A stretch of 11,037 nt of DNA from CAYYJM01 sp964471755 (GTDB taxonomy: Bacteria; Planctomycetota; Planctomycetia; Gemmatales; Gemmataceae): the NCBI GenBank assembly GCA_964471755.1, contig CAYYJM010000222.1:1-11037 (forward strand), read 5' to 3'. Positions within the stretch are counted from its first letter, which is position 1; the number at the start of each line of letters is the position of its first letter. Under the pieces are notes generated by a model, which saw only the letters and a program-made list of their open reading frames with translations, searched no databases and had not been told where the DNA came from. Below are positions 1 to 6,698 of this stretch, piece after piece. Both the position numbers and the translations under genes were made by a program.

Positions 1-1805
1 ACAGCAGGCGATCCATCGGCCGCGATCGCTGCATGTCGGTCTTGATCTCGGCCAGGCTGGTGATCTGGTCCGGCGTCTCCTGGTGCGGAAACGATGCCTC
101 GAACTGGCCCTGCCACTCGCTGTCGTGCGGCAGGACGATCCCCTTCTGAGCTTCACGCAGGGCCTGGAGCTGGATCATGTCCACCGCCAGATCCCGCACC
201 GCGGCGGCAACGCGCTCCTTGCGTGTCTGCCACGAGGCACTGTTCAGCTTCGACAGTTCCGGGTCGGTCTTGCTGCCGCCGACGTACTTCTGCACGAGGT
301 CGATGCGCGAGGCCGGCACGAAGAGGCGAACGCCATCGCGGAATTCGAGGATGAGATGCTCCTCGGTCTGCCGTCCGCCGCCCTGGACCTGCGTCCCCGT
401 CGCGGTTTTCTCCAGCAGCTGCATGCCACGAAATCGGGCGATGCCGTGCGAGACGTGGACGACGAGATCCCCCTCGGTCAGATCGAGAAAGCTGTCGATG
501 GCGCGCGCTTCCACCTGGCGGCGAGCCCGCGGCGCTACCTCTGGTCGGCCCTCACGATGGAACAGTTCCTGGCCGCCGAGGACTACGACATTCGAGACGC
601 CCTCCAGGCCGCTCTCGACGCCGATCAGCCGNNNNNNNNNNCTTCAAATCTTCATAGAGGAAAAGCATGCCGCCCAGACGCAGGCGGTCTCCCCGGGCCA
701 GCCTGCCGGCGGCGAGGACCTCACGCAGTCGATTCGTCTCCGCCTCGGTCTCACAGGCGACCAGGACGAGATCCTGCCCGGCCGCCGTGTCCAGTTCGTC
801 GCGTACCCGAGCCACCTCGCCGCTGAAACGCTCGACGCTCTCGACCCGCAGCGACAGGCTCGCCTCGATGCCCGGACTCGGCAGCGACGCCACGCGGATA
901 CTCGGAATGGCGACGAGTTGCTGAAACACGCCCTCGACGAGGAAGAGGCCGCGTCGATCGTCCTGGCGATCGAGGAACGCCTGGCCGGCGTCGCGCAACT
1001 CGTCGATCTCGACCAGGGCCGACCACGAACCGGCCGGCAGGTACTCGGTCAGGTGGCCGGTCAGTTCCGGTGACTTGCCCGGAGCCGTCTCGATCACCAG
1101 GCTGGTGCCGACGAGCATGGCCGACTCGACCGGGCCCAGGCTGCGCTGCGTCTGTGGAGCGAACTGGCGAATCGAGTCAATCTCGTCGCCGAACAGTTCG
1201 AGCCGGACGGGAGCCTCGGCATCCGGCGAGAAGGCGTCGATGATGCCGCCACGACGACTGAATTCGCCGGGTAGTTCGACCGCCTCGACAGCCCGATAGC
1301 CATACTCGACCAGCCACGCCGCCAGGGTATCCAGATCGATCGTCGCACCACGACGTAGTACGCGTGCCGTCGCCTGGAGCTGATCGCGGGCCGGCACCGG
1401 CTGGATGAGGGCCTGAATCGTGGTGACGACGATTCGCGGCGGAGCGTCGGTTTGCAGGGTGCGGAGCAGGCGCAGACGCTGACTGGTCGCTTCATCGACG
1501 AGTCGGGCCAGGTTCGCCTCGCGCGCGGGAAAGACCGCCGGGACGATGCCGGAGAAGCCAGCCAGATCAGCGCTCCAGGCATCCACGTCGCGCGGATGAG
1601 CCAGCACGACCAGGAGCGTGGCGGATGCGTCCTGGGCCAGGGTGCCCAGCGCGAGGGCGGCCGACGAACCCCAGGCTCCGTCGATGGTGGCACTGCGGCC
1701 CGCTTTCAGGGCGGCGAGCAGGGACTGAAAATCGTCCCGGGCTCCGAGAAGCTGGCCCAGGTCGGCCAACCCCTGGAGTGGGGGCAGAGTGGTTGCTTGC
1801 GGCAC
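1..1805 (-). CDS. mfd: Transcription-repair coupling factor Mfd, N-terminal part (3' end beyond window, internal assembly gap)
   Basis: Mfd is a cytoplasmic DNA translocase that removes stalled RNA polymerase from damaged template and recruits UvrA. The first 388 codons (1805-642) resemble the UvrB-like N-terminal region, with GEFSRRGGIIDAFSP and VRLELFGDEIDSIR typical of it. Translation resumes after the N gap at 631 in a different frame from that predicted by exactly ten Ns. It reads VVLGGQELFHR, then a CarD-like RNA-polymerase-interaction domain from about 475 (EGDLVVHVSHGIARFRG), then FVPASRIDLVQKYVGG. The translocase domain begins near 91 (FPHQETPDQI) and the window ends at RPMDRLL, just before the expected Walker A motif. 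The GTG at 1805 is preferred because GAGGAGGA lies 7 nt upstream; the in-frame ATG at 1826 has no ribosome-binding site and sits in a TATAAT box. The frame change is most simply a gap-length artefact, not a mutation. Confidence 0.93.
632..641. other. Assembly gap (10 Ns) inside mfd
   Basis: Ten Ns interrupt mfd. The reading frame before the gap ends exactly on a codon at 642, and the frame after it starts at 631, so a true 10-nt gap would break the gene. The number of Ns is probably a placeholder. The bases next to the gap at 642-667 are noticeably more AT-rich than the surroundings and encode residues that fit the Mfd family less well, so the contig end may be unreliable. Confidence 0.97.
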
Positions 1806-1812
1806 GGACGAA

Positions 1813-1820
1813 TCCTCCTC
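1813..1820 (-). promoter_or_regulatory. Ribosome-binding site that sets the mfd GTG start
   Basis: GAGGAGGA on the minus strand is a near-perfect Shine-Dalgarno sequence with 7 nt (TTCGTCC) before the GTG at 1805-1803. It would lie inside the coding region if the in-frame ATG at 1826 were used, so it argues for the shorter protein. Confidence 0.7.
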
Positions 1821-1824
1821 GCCC

Positions 1825-1830
1825 ATTATA
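1825..1830 (-). promoter_or_regulatory. Perfect -10 box (TATAAT) for mfd
   Basis: The minus strand reads TATAAT, a full match to the housekeeping -10 consensus in otherwise very GC-rich DNA. The last two bases are the A and T of the apparent ATG at 1826. Transcription would start about 7 nt downstream, near 1818-1820, leaving a very short leader that still carries the Shine-Dalgarno sequence. I see no good -35 hexamer at 16-19 bp, so the promoter call is moderate. Confidence 0.42.
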
Positions 1831-1844
1831 ACCGCGAGGGGGTC

Positions 1845-1871
1845 GGTCCGTGACAGTCCAGATTACGGACC
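1845..1871. repeat. 7-bp perfect inverted repeat between the stress-type gene and mfd
   Basis: GGTCCGT (1845-1851) and ACGGACC (1865-1871) are perfect reverse complements around a 13-nt spacer. The site lies between the stop of the glycine-zipper gene (1896) and the mfd -10 box. It could be a weak transcript-end hairpin or an operator just upstream of the mfd promoter. No T-run follows it on the minus strand, so an intrinsic terminator is not well supported. Confidence 0.35.
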
Positions 1872-1895
1872 AACCCGAAGATTTGTTCGACCGCG

Positions 1896-2399
1896 TCACT
1901 CGTCGATGTGGATATCCTCCCCGTGCAGCAGGGCGAACTGGGTCTCGATCGGACGGGCGTCGCCGCGATGTGGAAAGACCGAGATGACGACGCCGCCAGC
2001 ACGGAGACCGCGCTCGTAGGCGGTGGCGTACGTTTCGGGAATGCTCAGGTCCATCATGCCACCGACCAGGCCGCCGGCGACGATGCCGGCCCCGACCCCG
2101 CCCAGGCCGGCCAGCAACGGCCCGGCCGCGAACAGGGCCAGGCCGGGAATGGTCGCCACCAGGACCAGGCCGGTGATCGCGCCCGCGACGGCTCCGATGG
2201 CCACGCCGGCCTCCGTTCGGCTGCCGGTGGATTGCTCCCGCTCCATCATCTTGAAGTATTCGCGCGTCTCGGCCGACATGAGGACGCTCAGTTCGTTCTC
2301 GGTATAGCCCCGGTCGATCAGCCAGGTGTAGGCCTGATGGGCCTCGTCCCGGTCTGGAAAGAGAGCGACGACCAGGGGTCGCTGTTTCGTGTTCGCCAT
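1896..2399 (-). CDS. Glycine-zipper, general-stress / low-temperature-induced type protein
   Basis: This 167-residue protein has three parts. Residues 8-45 (VVALFPDRDEAHQAYTWLID and following) resemble the general stress protein 17M/YflT-like fold. Residues 64-115 are a long hydrophobic glycine-rich stretch with many GxxxG spacings, such as GAVAGAITG and GGVGAGIVAGG, suggesting one or two membrane hairpins that pack tightly. Residues 121-167 form a soluble tail with YERGLRAGGVVISVFPH, common in proteins annotated as low-temperature-induced or general stress proteins. The ATG at 2399 is chosen because AGGGAGG lies about 8 nt upstream; the open frame runs further 5' but without family character. 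A sigma-54-like promoter and an inverted repeat lie upstream, so regulated expression under a specific stress is likely (inference). The biochemical function of the family is unknown to me. Confidence 0.82.
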   Translation of the reverse strand: MANTKQRPLVVALFPDRDEAHQAYTWLIDRGYTENELSVLMSAETREYFKMMEREQSTGSRTEAGVAIGAVAGAITGLVLVATIPGLALFAAGPLLAGLGGVGAGIVAGGLVGGMMDLSIPETYATAYERGLRAGGVVISVFPHRGDARPIETQFALLHGEDIHIDE

Positions 2400-2482
2400 T
2401 GGAAGTGCCTCCCTGAGAAGGTGTCGATCCTGCGATGCGAGAAGGCAACCGGCCACGCCCGGCCTCCAGCGAAGAAACACTG

Positions 2483-2498
2483 TGCAAGCGGTATGCCA
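2483..2498 (-). promoter_or_regulatory. Sigma-54 (RpoN) -24/-12 promoter of the stress-type gene
   Basis: The minus strand reads TGGCAT, five bases (ACCGC), then TTGCA. The consensus is TGGCAC-N5-TTGCW, so 10 of the 11 specified positions match, including the invariant GG and GC with the correct 10-bp spacing. Transcription would start near 2472, about 72 nt before the ATG at 2399. The site is intergenic and points at the stress-type gene. Sigma-54 promoters need an ATP-dependent enhancer-binding activator, and a possible binding site lies just upstream. Confidence 0.62.
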
Positions 2499-2521
2499 AT
2501 CGCTCAGCGAAGTCGCGATGG

Positions 2522-2568
2522 CTGTCAGAGTCGCGCACGCAGCGCAGCGGAGTAAGTGGTTCTGACAG
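2522..2568. promoter_or_regulatory. Perfect 8-bp inverted repeat upstream of the sigma-54 promoter (possible activator site)
   Basis: CTGTCAGA (2522-2529) and TCTGACAG (2561-2568) are perfect reverse complements separated by 31 nt. Relative to the predicted start near 2472 they lie at about -50 to -96. This is close to, though slightly nearer than, the usual position of enhancer sites for sigma-54 activators. The arms are 39 nt apart centre to centre, not an exact number of helical turns. The rest of the 2400-2667 intergenic stretch shows no gene; only weak nested pairing around 2620-2658 is seen. Confidence 0.4.
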
Positions 2569-2667
2569 ACCGCGCAGGAATGGTGGTACGCCAACCTGCG
2601 CGAGAGTGAGCAGGGAACTACCTGGGTCCCATGATGGAGTGGGAGCGTGGCACCAGGTCCAGGCTCG

Positions 2668-4230
2668 TTATTCACCCAGGAACGCAGCCACGGCCCAGGC
2701 GTGGGCCTGCTGCAACCGTCGGGTGATCGGCCCCGGCTGGCCGGTCCCGATGGTCTGCTGATCGACCCGCACGACGGGAAGCACCTCGGATGTGGTGCCG
2801 ACCAGGAACAGTTCCTGAAGCACGGCCAGCTCATCGCGATGCAGGGAACGCTCCTCGACGGGTAGGTTCAGACTCTCGGCCAGGCGCAGGGCGAAGGCCC
2901 GTGTGATGCTCGGTAACACGGCCGGACTCAGCGGTGTCGAGATGAGCGTCCCTTCCCGGATGGCGAAGAAGCTCGAATGCGACGCCTCGGTGAGCAGACC
3001 ATCGGGCGTGTACAGGATCGCCTCGGGACAACCGGCTTCCTTGGCCGCCTGGCAGGCCAGGACGTTGGGAAGGAGATTGACCGACTTCACGTCACAGCGT
3101 CGCCAGCGCAGGTCCGGCTGAAGGAGGACGCCGACGCCGTCGCGCCGGCCCCGAGCGGTGGTCGTGTCATCGTACGGCGCGACCCAGAGCAACTCGGTCG
3201 GCGTCGCCTGCTTCGGGAAGGCATGCGTCCGTGGACTGGCGACGCCGCGCGTCACCTCGATGTAGATGGTCGCCTCCTTCAGACTGCTCGCCGTCAACAG
3301 AGCGAGCGTCCGACGGCGTAGCGCGGCGAGATCGACGCCGGTGATGTGGATCTCGGCCAGGGAGCGTTCCAGCCGGACGAAGTGTTCGTCCTCCAGCCAC
3401 GGCTTGCCACCGTACACACGGATCACCTCGTAGACGCCGTCGCCGAAGAGGAAGCCGCGATCGAGAGCAGAGATTTTCACCTCGGGCAGGGGCATAATCC
3501 GGCCATTGAGGTCGGCCAGGGGCACGACGGCTCGCTGGCCCGGATCGCGCGGCGTGCAGGGCAGAACGACCGTGAACTTGGTGCCGACGCCGACGGCGCT
3601 CTCGACGGTGAGGCTGCCGCCGTGAGCGAGGATGATCTTGCGCGCCGTCGGCAGGCCCAGGCCGGAACCGCCTGACTTGGTCGAGTAGAACGGCTTGAAC
3701 GCCCGGGCGACGACATCGGGCGACATCCCTTCGCCGGTGTCGATCAGTTCCAGGCGGACCTCGTCGGGGCCGGCGTTGGCCTGAACGGTGATGGTGCCGC
3801 CCTCCGGCATTGCCTGCTGGGCATTGAGCAGAAGATTGAGGACGGCCTGCTTGAACAGATCGCGATCGACCTCGATCTGCGGCAGGTCGGCCGGCAGGTA
3901 GCTCTTGATCTCGATGCCGCCCCGACGAGCCATCGGCCCGAAGAAATCGATCAGATCCTCGATCACCTCCGCCAGGCGGGTCGGCTGACGGTCGAGATCC
4001 TTGACACGAGCGAAGCGCAGGAAGTCGTTGGAGATATCGACCAGACGCTGACATTCGCCCCGAAGCCGCTCGACCTTCGTCAACGCCTTGCGTTCACGCG
4101 GCGACTGTGGGTTCTCGAAGTCCTCTTCGAGGAGCTGGAGATTGAGGCTCAGGGTGCTGAGGTGATTCTTGATGTCGTGGATGAACCCGCCGGCCAACTC
4201 GGCGAGGTCCAGGTATTGCTCGTCGGTCAT
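2668..4230 (-). CDS. Fusion: soluble histidine kinase + D-amino-acid-aminotransferase-like (class IV) enzyme
   Basis: This one uninterrupted 520-residue frame carries two complete domains. Residues 1-226 are a cytoplasmic two-component kinase with no membrane segment or PAS domain: H-box FIHDIKN with H18, N-box NLLLNAQQA with N136, DTGEGM at 164-169, F-box FKPFYSTK at 178-185, and GSGLGL at 188-193. Residues 236-520 are a PLP-dependent fold-type-IV aminotransferase, closest by eye to D-alanine aminotransferase: DRGFLFGDGVYEV at 257-269, the catalytic lysine K382 in CDVKSVNLL, and E415 in LTEASHSS placed to contact the PLP ring nitrogen. The 285-residue second part equals the normal length of stand-alone enzymes. 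The linker is only about 10 residues. A GTG at 3525 could start the enzyme separately but has no clear ribosome-binding site. The ATG at 4230 fits the kinase N-terminus but also lacks a Shine-Dalgarno sequence. No response regulator lies beside it. Confidence 0.88.
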   Translation of the reverse strand: MTDEQYLDLAELAGGFIHDIKNHLSTLSLNLQLLEEDFENPQSPRERKALTKVERLRGECQRLVDISNDFLRFARVKDLDRQPTRLAEVIEDLIDFFGPMARRGGIEIKSYLPADLPQIEVDRDLFKQAVLNLLLNAQQAMPEGGTITVQANAGPDEVRLELIDTGEGMSPDVVARAFKPFYSTKSGGSGLGLPTARKIILAHGGSLTVESAVGVGTKFTVVLPCTPRDPGQRAVVPLADLNGRIMPLPEVKISALDRGFLFGDGVYEVIRVYGGKPWLEDEHFVRLERSLAEIHITGVDLAALRRRTLALLTASSLKEATIYIEVTRGVASPRTHAFPKQATPTELLWVAPYDDTTTARGRRDGVGVLLQPDLRWRRCDVKSVNLLPNVLACQAAKEAGCPEAILYTPDGLLTEASHSSFFAIREGTLISTPLSPAVLPSITRAFALRLAESLNLPVEERSLHRDELAVLQELFLVGTTSEVLPVVRVDQQTIGTGQPGPITRRLQQAHAWAVAAFLGE

Positions 4231-4272
4231 GAGTGGTGAGTCATCAGGGAGCAGGGATCAGTAAACAGCCCG
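4231..4272. repeat. Degenerate 7-nt tandem repeat in the leader of the kinase-aminotransferase gene
   Basis: Starting directly next to the start codon, six consecutive heptamers read on the plus strand GAGTGGT, GAGTCAT, CAGGGAG, CAGGGAT, CAGTAAA and CAGCCCG. Every unit begins with (G/C)AG. On the gene's strand the leader is therefore pyrimidine-rich with CT(G/C) every 7 nt and has no Shine-Dalgarno sequence. Short heptamer repeats of this sort are known between genes in some bacteria, but I cannot identify this one. Confidence 0.5.
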
Positions 4273-4308
4273 CCAGCGGCTATCTTACGGATCGCTGCTC
4301 CCGGATCA
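4241..4308. repeat. 19-bp imperfect inverted repeat between pnp and the kinase-aminotransferase gene
   Basis: The 19 bases at 4241-4259 and the reverse complement of 4290-4308 agree at 16 positions, with a perfect core GGGAGCAG (4247-4254) / CTGCTCCC (4295-4302). The 30-nt centre holds a small AGCC/GGCT pairing. In the transcript it could form a long stem that ends pnp transcription or shapes the leader of the next gene. No U-run follows, so it is not a standard terminator. It overlaps the heptamer repeat. Confidence 0.5.
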
Positions 4309-4312
4309 CGCA

Positions 4313-6535
4313 TTAATCCTCGTCCCGTCGTCGGCGATGATCGCCACCGCCGCGACGACCACGATCACCGCCGCCTTCCCGTCGCGGTTGCTGCTGTTGT
4401 TGTGGAGCCGATTCGGCGGGAGCCTCCTCGGAGGGTGCCCCGCCGTTCTGATCGCGGAGCAGCACCTTGCGCGACAGCTTGACGCGATCGTGTTCGTCGA
4501 TGGCGATGACCTTGACCTGAAGCCGATCGCCGACCTTGACCACGTCCTCGACCTTGCCGACGTACTTGTCGTCCAGTTCGCTGATGTGGCAGAGGCCATC
4601 CCGGCCGGGCAGGATCTCGACGAAGGCACCGAAGTCCTTGATCGAGGTCACGCGCCCCTCGTAGATCTTGCCGACGCGGATCTCGTCGGTGATCGCCTCG
4701 ACCCGGAGTCGGGCCGCCTCGGCCCCGGCCGCCTCGGAATGCGAGATGTAGACGGTGCCATCATCCTCGATGTCGATCTTGGCACCCGTCGATTCCTGGA
4801 TGCCCTTGATGTTCTTGCCACCCGGTCCGATCAGGGCACCGATCTTGTCGGGGTTGATCTTCAGCGTGATCAGCCGTGGGGCGAAATCGCTGATGCTGGC
4901 ACGCGGTGCCCGCAGCGTGGTCGTCAGCATGGCGCGCAGGATCTCGCGGCGAGCCTCTCGGGCCTGCTCAAGGGTGCCGCGGATGATCTCCTCGCCGATC
5001 CCGTCGATCTTCAGATCGAGTTGGATGCCGGTGATGCCGCGACCCGTGCCGGCGATCTTGAAGTCCATGTCGCCGAAGTGGTCCTCGTCTCCCATGATGT
5101 CGGTCAGGAGGATGAAGCGATCGCCCTCCTTGACCAGGCCGATCGAGATGCCGGCGACCGGATCGGTGATCGGTACGCCGGCGTCCATCAGGGCCAGGGT
5201 GCCGCCGCAGACCGACGCCATGCTCGACGAGCCGTTCGACTCGGTGATGTCCGAGACGACGCGGATCGTGTAGGGGAACTTGGCCACGTTCGGGATGACG
5301 GCCTTGAGGCTGCGCTCGGCGAGGGCTCCGTGACCGATTTCGCGTCGGCCCGGGCCGCGGATCGGCTTGGTTTCGCCGACGGAGTAGGGAGGGAAGTTGT
5401 AGTCGAGCATGAACTTCTTGCTGTACTCATCGGTCAGGCCATCGACGCGCTGCTCGTCGCTCGACGTGCCGAGCGTGGTCGTTACCAGGGCCTGCGTCTC
5501 GCCGCGCTGGAAGAGGGCCGAGCCGTGCGTGCGGGGCAGCAGGCTGACCTCGCAGTAGAGCGGGCGGATCTGTTTCGGCCCCCGGCCGTCGAGGCGCTGT
5601 CCATCGAGGATCAGTTGCCGGACGATCTTCTCTTCCATCTGGTAGAACGCTGCGGAAACCTGAGCCGGCGTGTGCTGGCTGTCGCCCTCCTCGGGCAGGT
5701 ACTCGGCGACGACCTTGTCACGCAGCTCACGGATGGCGGCGGCCCGTTCCAGCTTGCCGGAGGTCAGCTTGCGCTGGCGGAACTCGTCGCCGAACCGATT
5801 CATCATCTCGGTCAGGAGGGCACTGGGACCGCCAGCAGCGGGCAGTTCCTTGGCGGACAGGCCCATCTTCTCGCGCAGTTCCTCGATCAACTCGACGATA
5901 CCGACGATCGCCTCATGGGCGAACAGGATCGCCTGGAGCATTTCCGCCTCGGACATCTCGCGGGCGAAGCCCTCGATCATGGTGATCGCCTTGCGGGTGC
6001 CGGAGACGATCAGGTCGAGGTCGCTGCCTTCCATCTGGGCATGGGTGGGCAGCAGGACCAACTCGCCGTCCACCCGGCCGACGCGGACCGAGCCGGTCGG
6101 CGTCAGGAAGGGGATCTTCGAGATGTGCAGGCTGGCGCTGGCACCGATCATGGCGAGGATGTCCGGGTCGTTCTCCTTGTCGGCGGAGAGGACGCCGGCC
6201 ATGACCTGGACTTCGTTGAAGTAATCGATGGGGAAGAGCGGCCGGATGGGCCGATCGATGAGTCGGGAGGTGAGGATTTCCTTGGTAGTCGGCCGACCTT
6301 CGCGTTTGATGAAGCCGCCGGGGAATTTGCCGGCGGCGTAGACCTTTTCGCGGTAATCGACGACGAGGGGGAAGAAGTCGCGGCCCTCGTCAGCGCGGCC
6401 TTCGACGGCGGCGACCAGGGTCATGGTATCGCCGTAGCGAACGATGACGGCCCCGTGGGCCTGTTTGGCGATTTTTCCGGTTTCCAGACTGAGAATACCG
6501 GCACCGATGGGACGTTCGACGCGAACAACCTGCAC
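4313..6535 (-). CDS. pnp: Polynucleotide phosphorylase (PNPase)
   Basis: PNPase degrades RNA 3' to 5' using phosphate, releasing nucleoside diphosphates, and often works with RNase E and helicases in a degradosome. The 740-residue protein has both RNase PH domains, the second with SNGSSSMASVCGG and the catalytic GDEDHFGDMDFKIAG (aspartates near residues 483 and 489). A KH domain with GPGG at 570-573 and an S1 domain at about 622-692 (GRVTSIKDFGAFVEI) follow. The tail from about 694 is low-complexity: acidic/proline, then five glutamines, then Arg-Gly-rich, ending RRRRDED; it is probably disordered and RNA-binding (inference) and makes the protein longer than the usual roughly 700 residues. 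GTG at 6535 is the start: it is 6 nt after GGAGGA and gives the family N-terminus VVRVERPIG. The gene lies 163 bp downstream of rpsO. Confidence 0.98.
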   Translation of the reverse strand: MQVVRVERPIGAGILSLETGKIAKQAHGAVIVRYGDTMTLVAAVEGRADEGRDFFPLVVDYREKVYAAGKFPGGFIKREGRPTTKEILTSRLIDRPIRPLFPIDYFNEVQVMAGVLSADKENDPDILAMIGASASLHISKIPFLTPTGSVRVGRVDGELVLLPTHAQMEGSDLDLIVSGTRKAITMIEGFAREMSEAEMLQAILFAHEAIVGIVELIEELREKMGLSAKELPAAGGPSALLTEMMNRFGDEFRQRKLTSGKLERAAAIRELRDKVVAEYLPEEGDSQHTPAQVSAAFYQMEEKIVRQLILDGQRLDGRGPKQIRPLYCEVSLLPRTHGSALFQRGETQALVTTTLGTSSDEQRVDGLTDEYSKKFMLDYNFPPYSVGETKPIRGPGRREIGHGALAERSLKAVIPNVAKFPYTIRVVSDITESNGSSSMASVCGGTLALMDAGVPITDPVAGISIGLVKEGDRFILLTDIMGDEDHFGDMDFKIAGTGRGITGIQLDLKIDGIGEEIIRGTLEQAREARREILRAMLTTTLRAPRASISDFAPRLITLKINPDKIGALIGPGGKNIKGIQESTGAKIDIEDDGTVYISHSEAAGAEAARLRVEAITDEIRVGKIYEGRVTSIKDFGAFVEILPGRDGLCHISELDDKYVGKVEDVVKVGDRLQVKVIAIDEHDRVKLSRKVLLRDQNGGAPSEEAPAESAPQQQQQPRREGGGDRGRRGGGDHRRRRDED

Positions 6536-6541
6536 GGAAAA

Positions 6542-6547
6542 TCCTCC
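6542..6547 (-). promoter_or_regulatory. Ribosome-binding site of pnp, fixing the GTG start
   Basis: GGAGGA on the minus strand sits 6 nt before the GTG at 6535-6533. The frame is open for 41 further codons upstream, but those residues do not belong to the PNPase family, so this site decides the start. Confidence 0.85.
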
Positions 6548-6550
6548 TGT

Positions 6551-6573
6551 AGGCCACGGCACAATGCCGGCCT
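6551..6573 (-). promoter_or_regulatory. Hairpin in the pnp leader, just upstream of the ribosome-binding site
   Basis: On the plus strand AGGCC-ac-GGCA (6551-6561) pairs with TGCC-GGCCT (6565-6573) around a 3-nt loop. This gives nine base pairs with one 2-nt bulge, ending 3 nt from the pnp Shine-Dalgarno sequence. In Escherichia coli a leader stem is cut by RNase III and then used for PNPase autoregulation. This hairpin is in the right place for a similar role, but that is inference. An alternative small GCCT/AGGC pairing overlaps it. Confidence 0.42.
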
Positions 6574-6654
6574 CAGGCAACGAGAGGAAGAAGACCCCGG
6601 CGGGAGGGATCCGAGCCGCGCCCGCGGCGGAGAGAAGGGGTGGCCACAAAGGCA

Positions 6655-6686
6655 GCAAGGTGGGTCGGCCGGAGCCCCCACCTTGC
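6655..6686 (-). terminator. Strong hairpin between rpsO and pnp (terminator or processing stem)
   Basis: GCAAGGTGGG (6655-6664) and CCCACCTTGC (6677-6686) are perfect 10-bp reverse complements with a 12-nt loop. GGC/GCC inside the loop can extend the stem after a 2-nt bulge. It starts 12 nt beyond the rpsO stop. Only a short T-tract (TGCCTTTG) follows on the minus strand, so termination may be partial and allow read-through into pnp, as at the rpsO-pnp junction in enterobacteria. Confidence 0.6.
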
Positions 6687-6698
6687 GGAAGTCGCTTG

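Noticed and set aside
83..1073. Several plus-strand open frames across the mfd region
   Set aside because: They are antisense shadows; the minus strand encodes recognisable Mfd on both sides of the gap.
2620..2658. Nested pairing ACCTGG/CCAGGT with inner TCCCA/TGGGA downstream of the aminotransferase
   Set aside because: The stems are short with a large uneven internal loop and no T-run, so a terminator is not supported.
2400..2834. N-terminal extension of the stress-type protein in the same frame
   Set aside because: The extension overlaps the end of the kinase-aminotransferase gene, contains the sigma-54 site, and has no family character; the ATG at 2399 has a good ribosome-binding site.
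3523..3525. Internal GTG as an independent start for the aminotransferase
   Set aside because: No Shine-Dalgarno sequence precedes it, and the frame is open through from the kinase, so a fusion is the simpler reading; internal initiation cannot be excluded.
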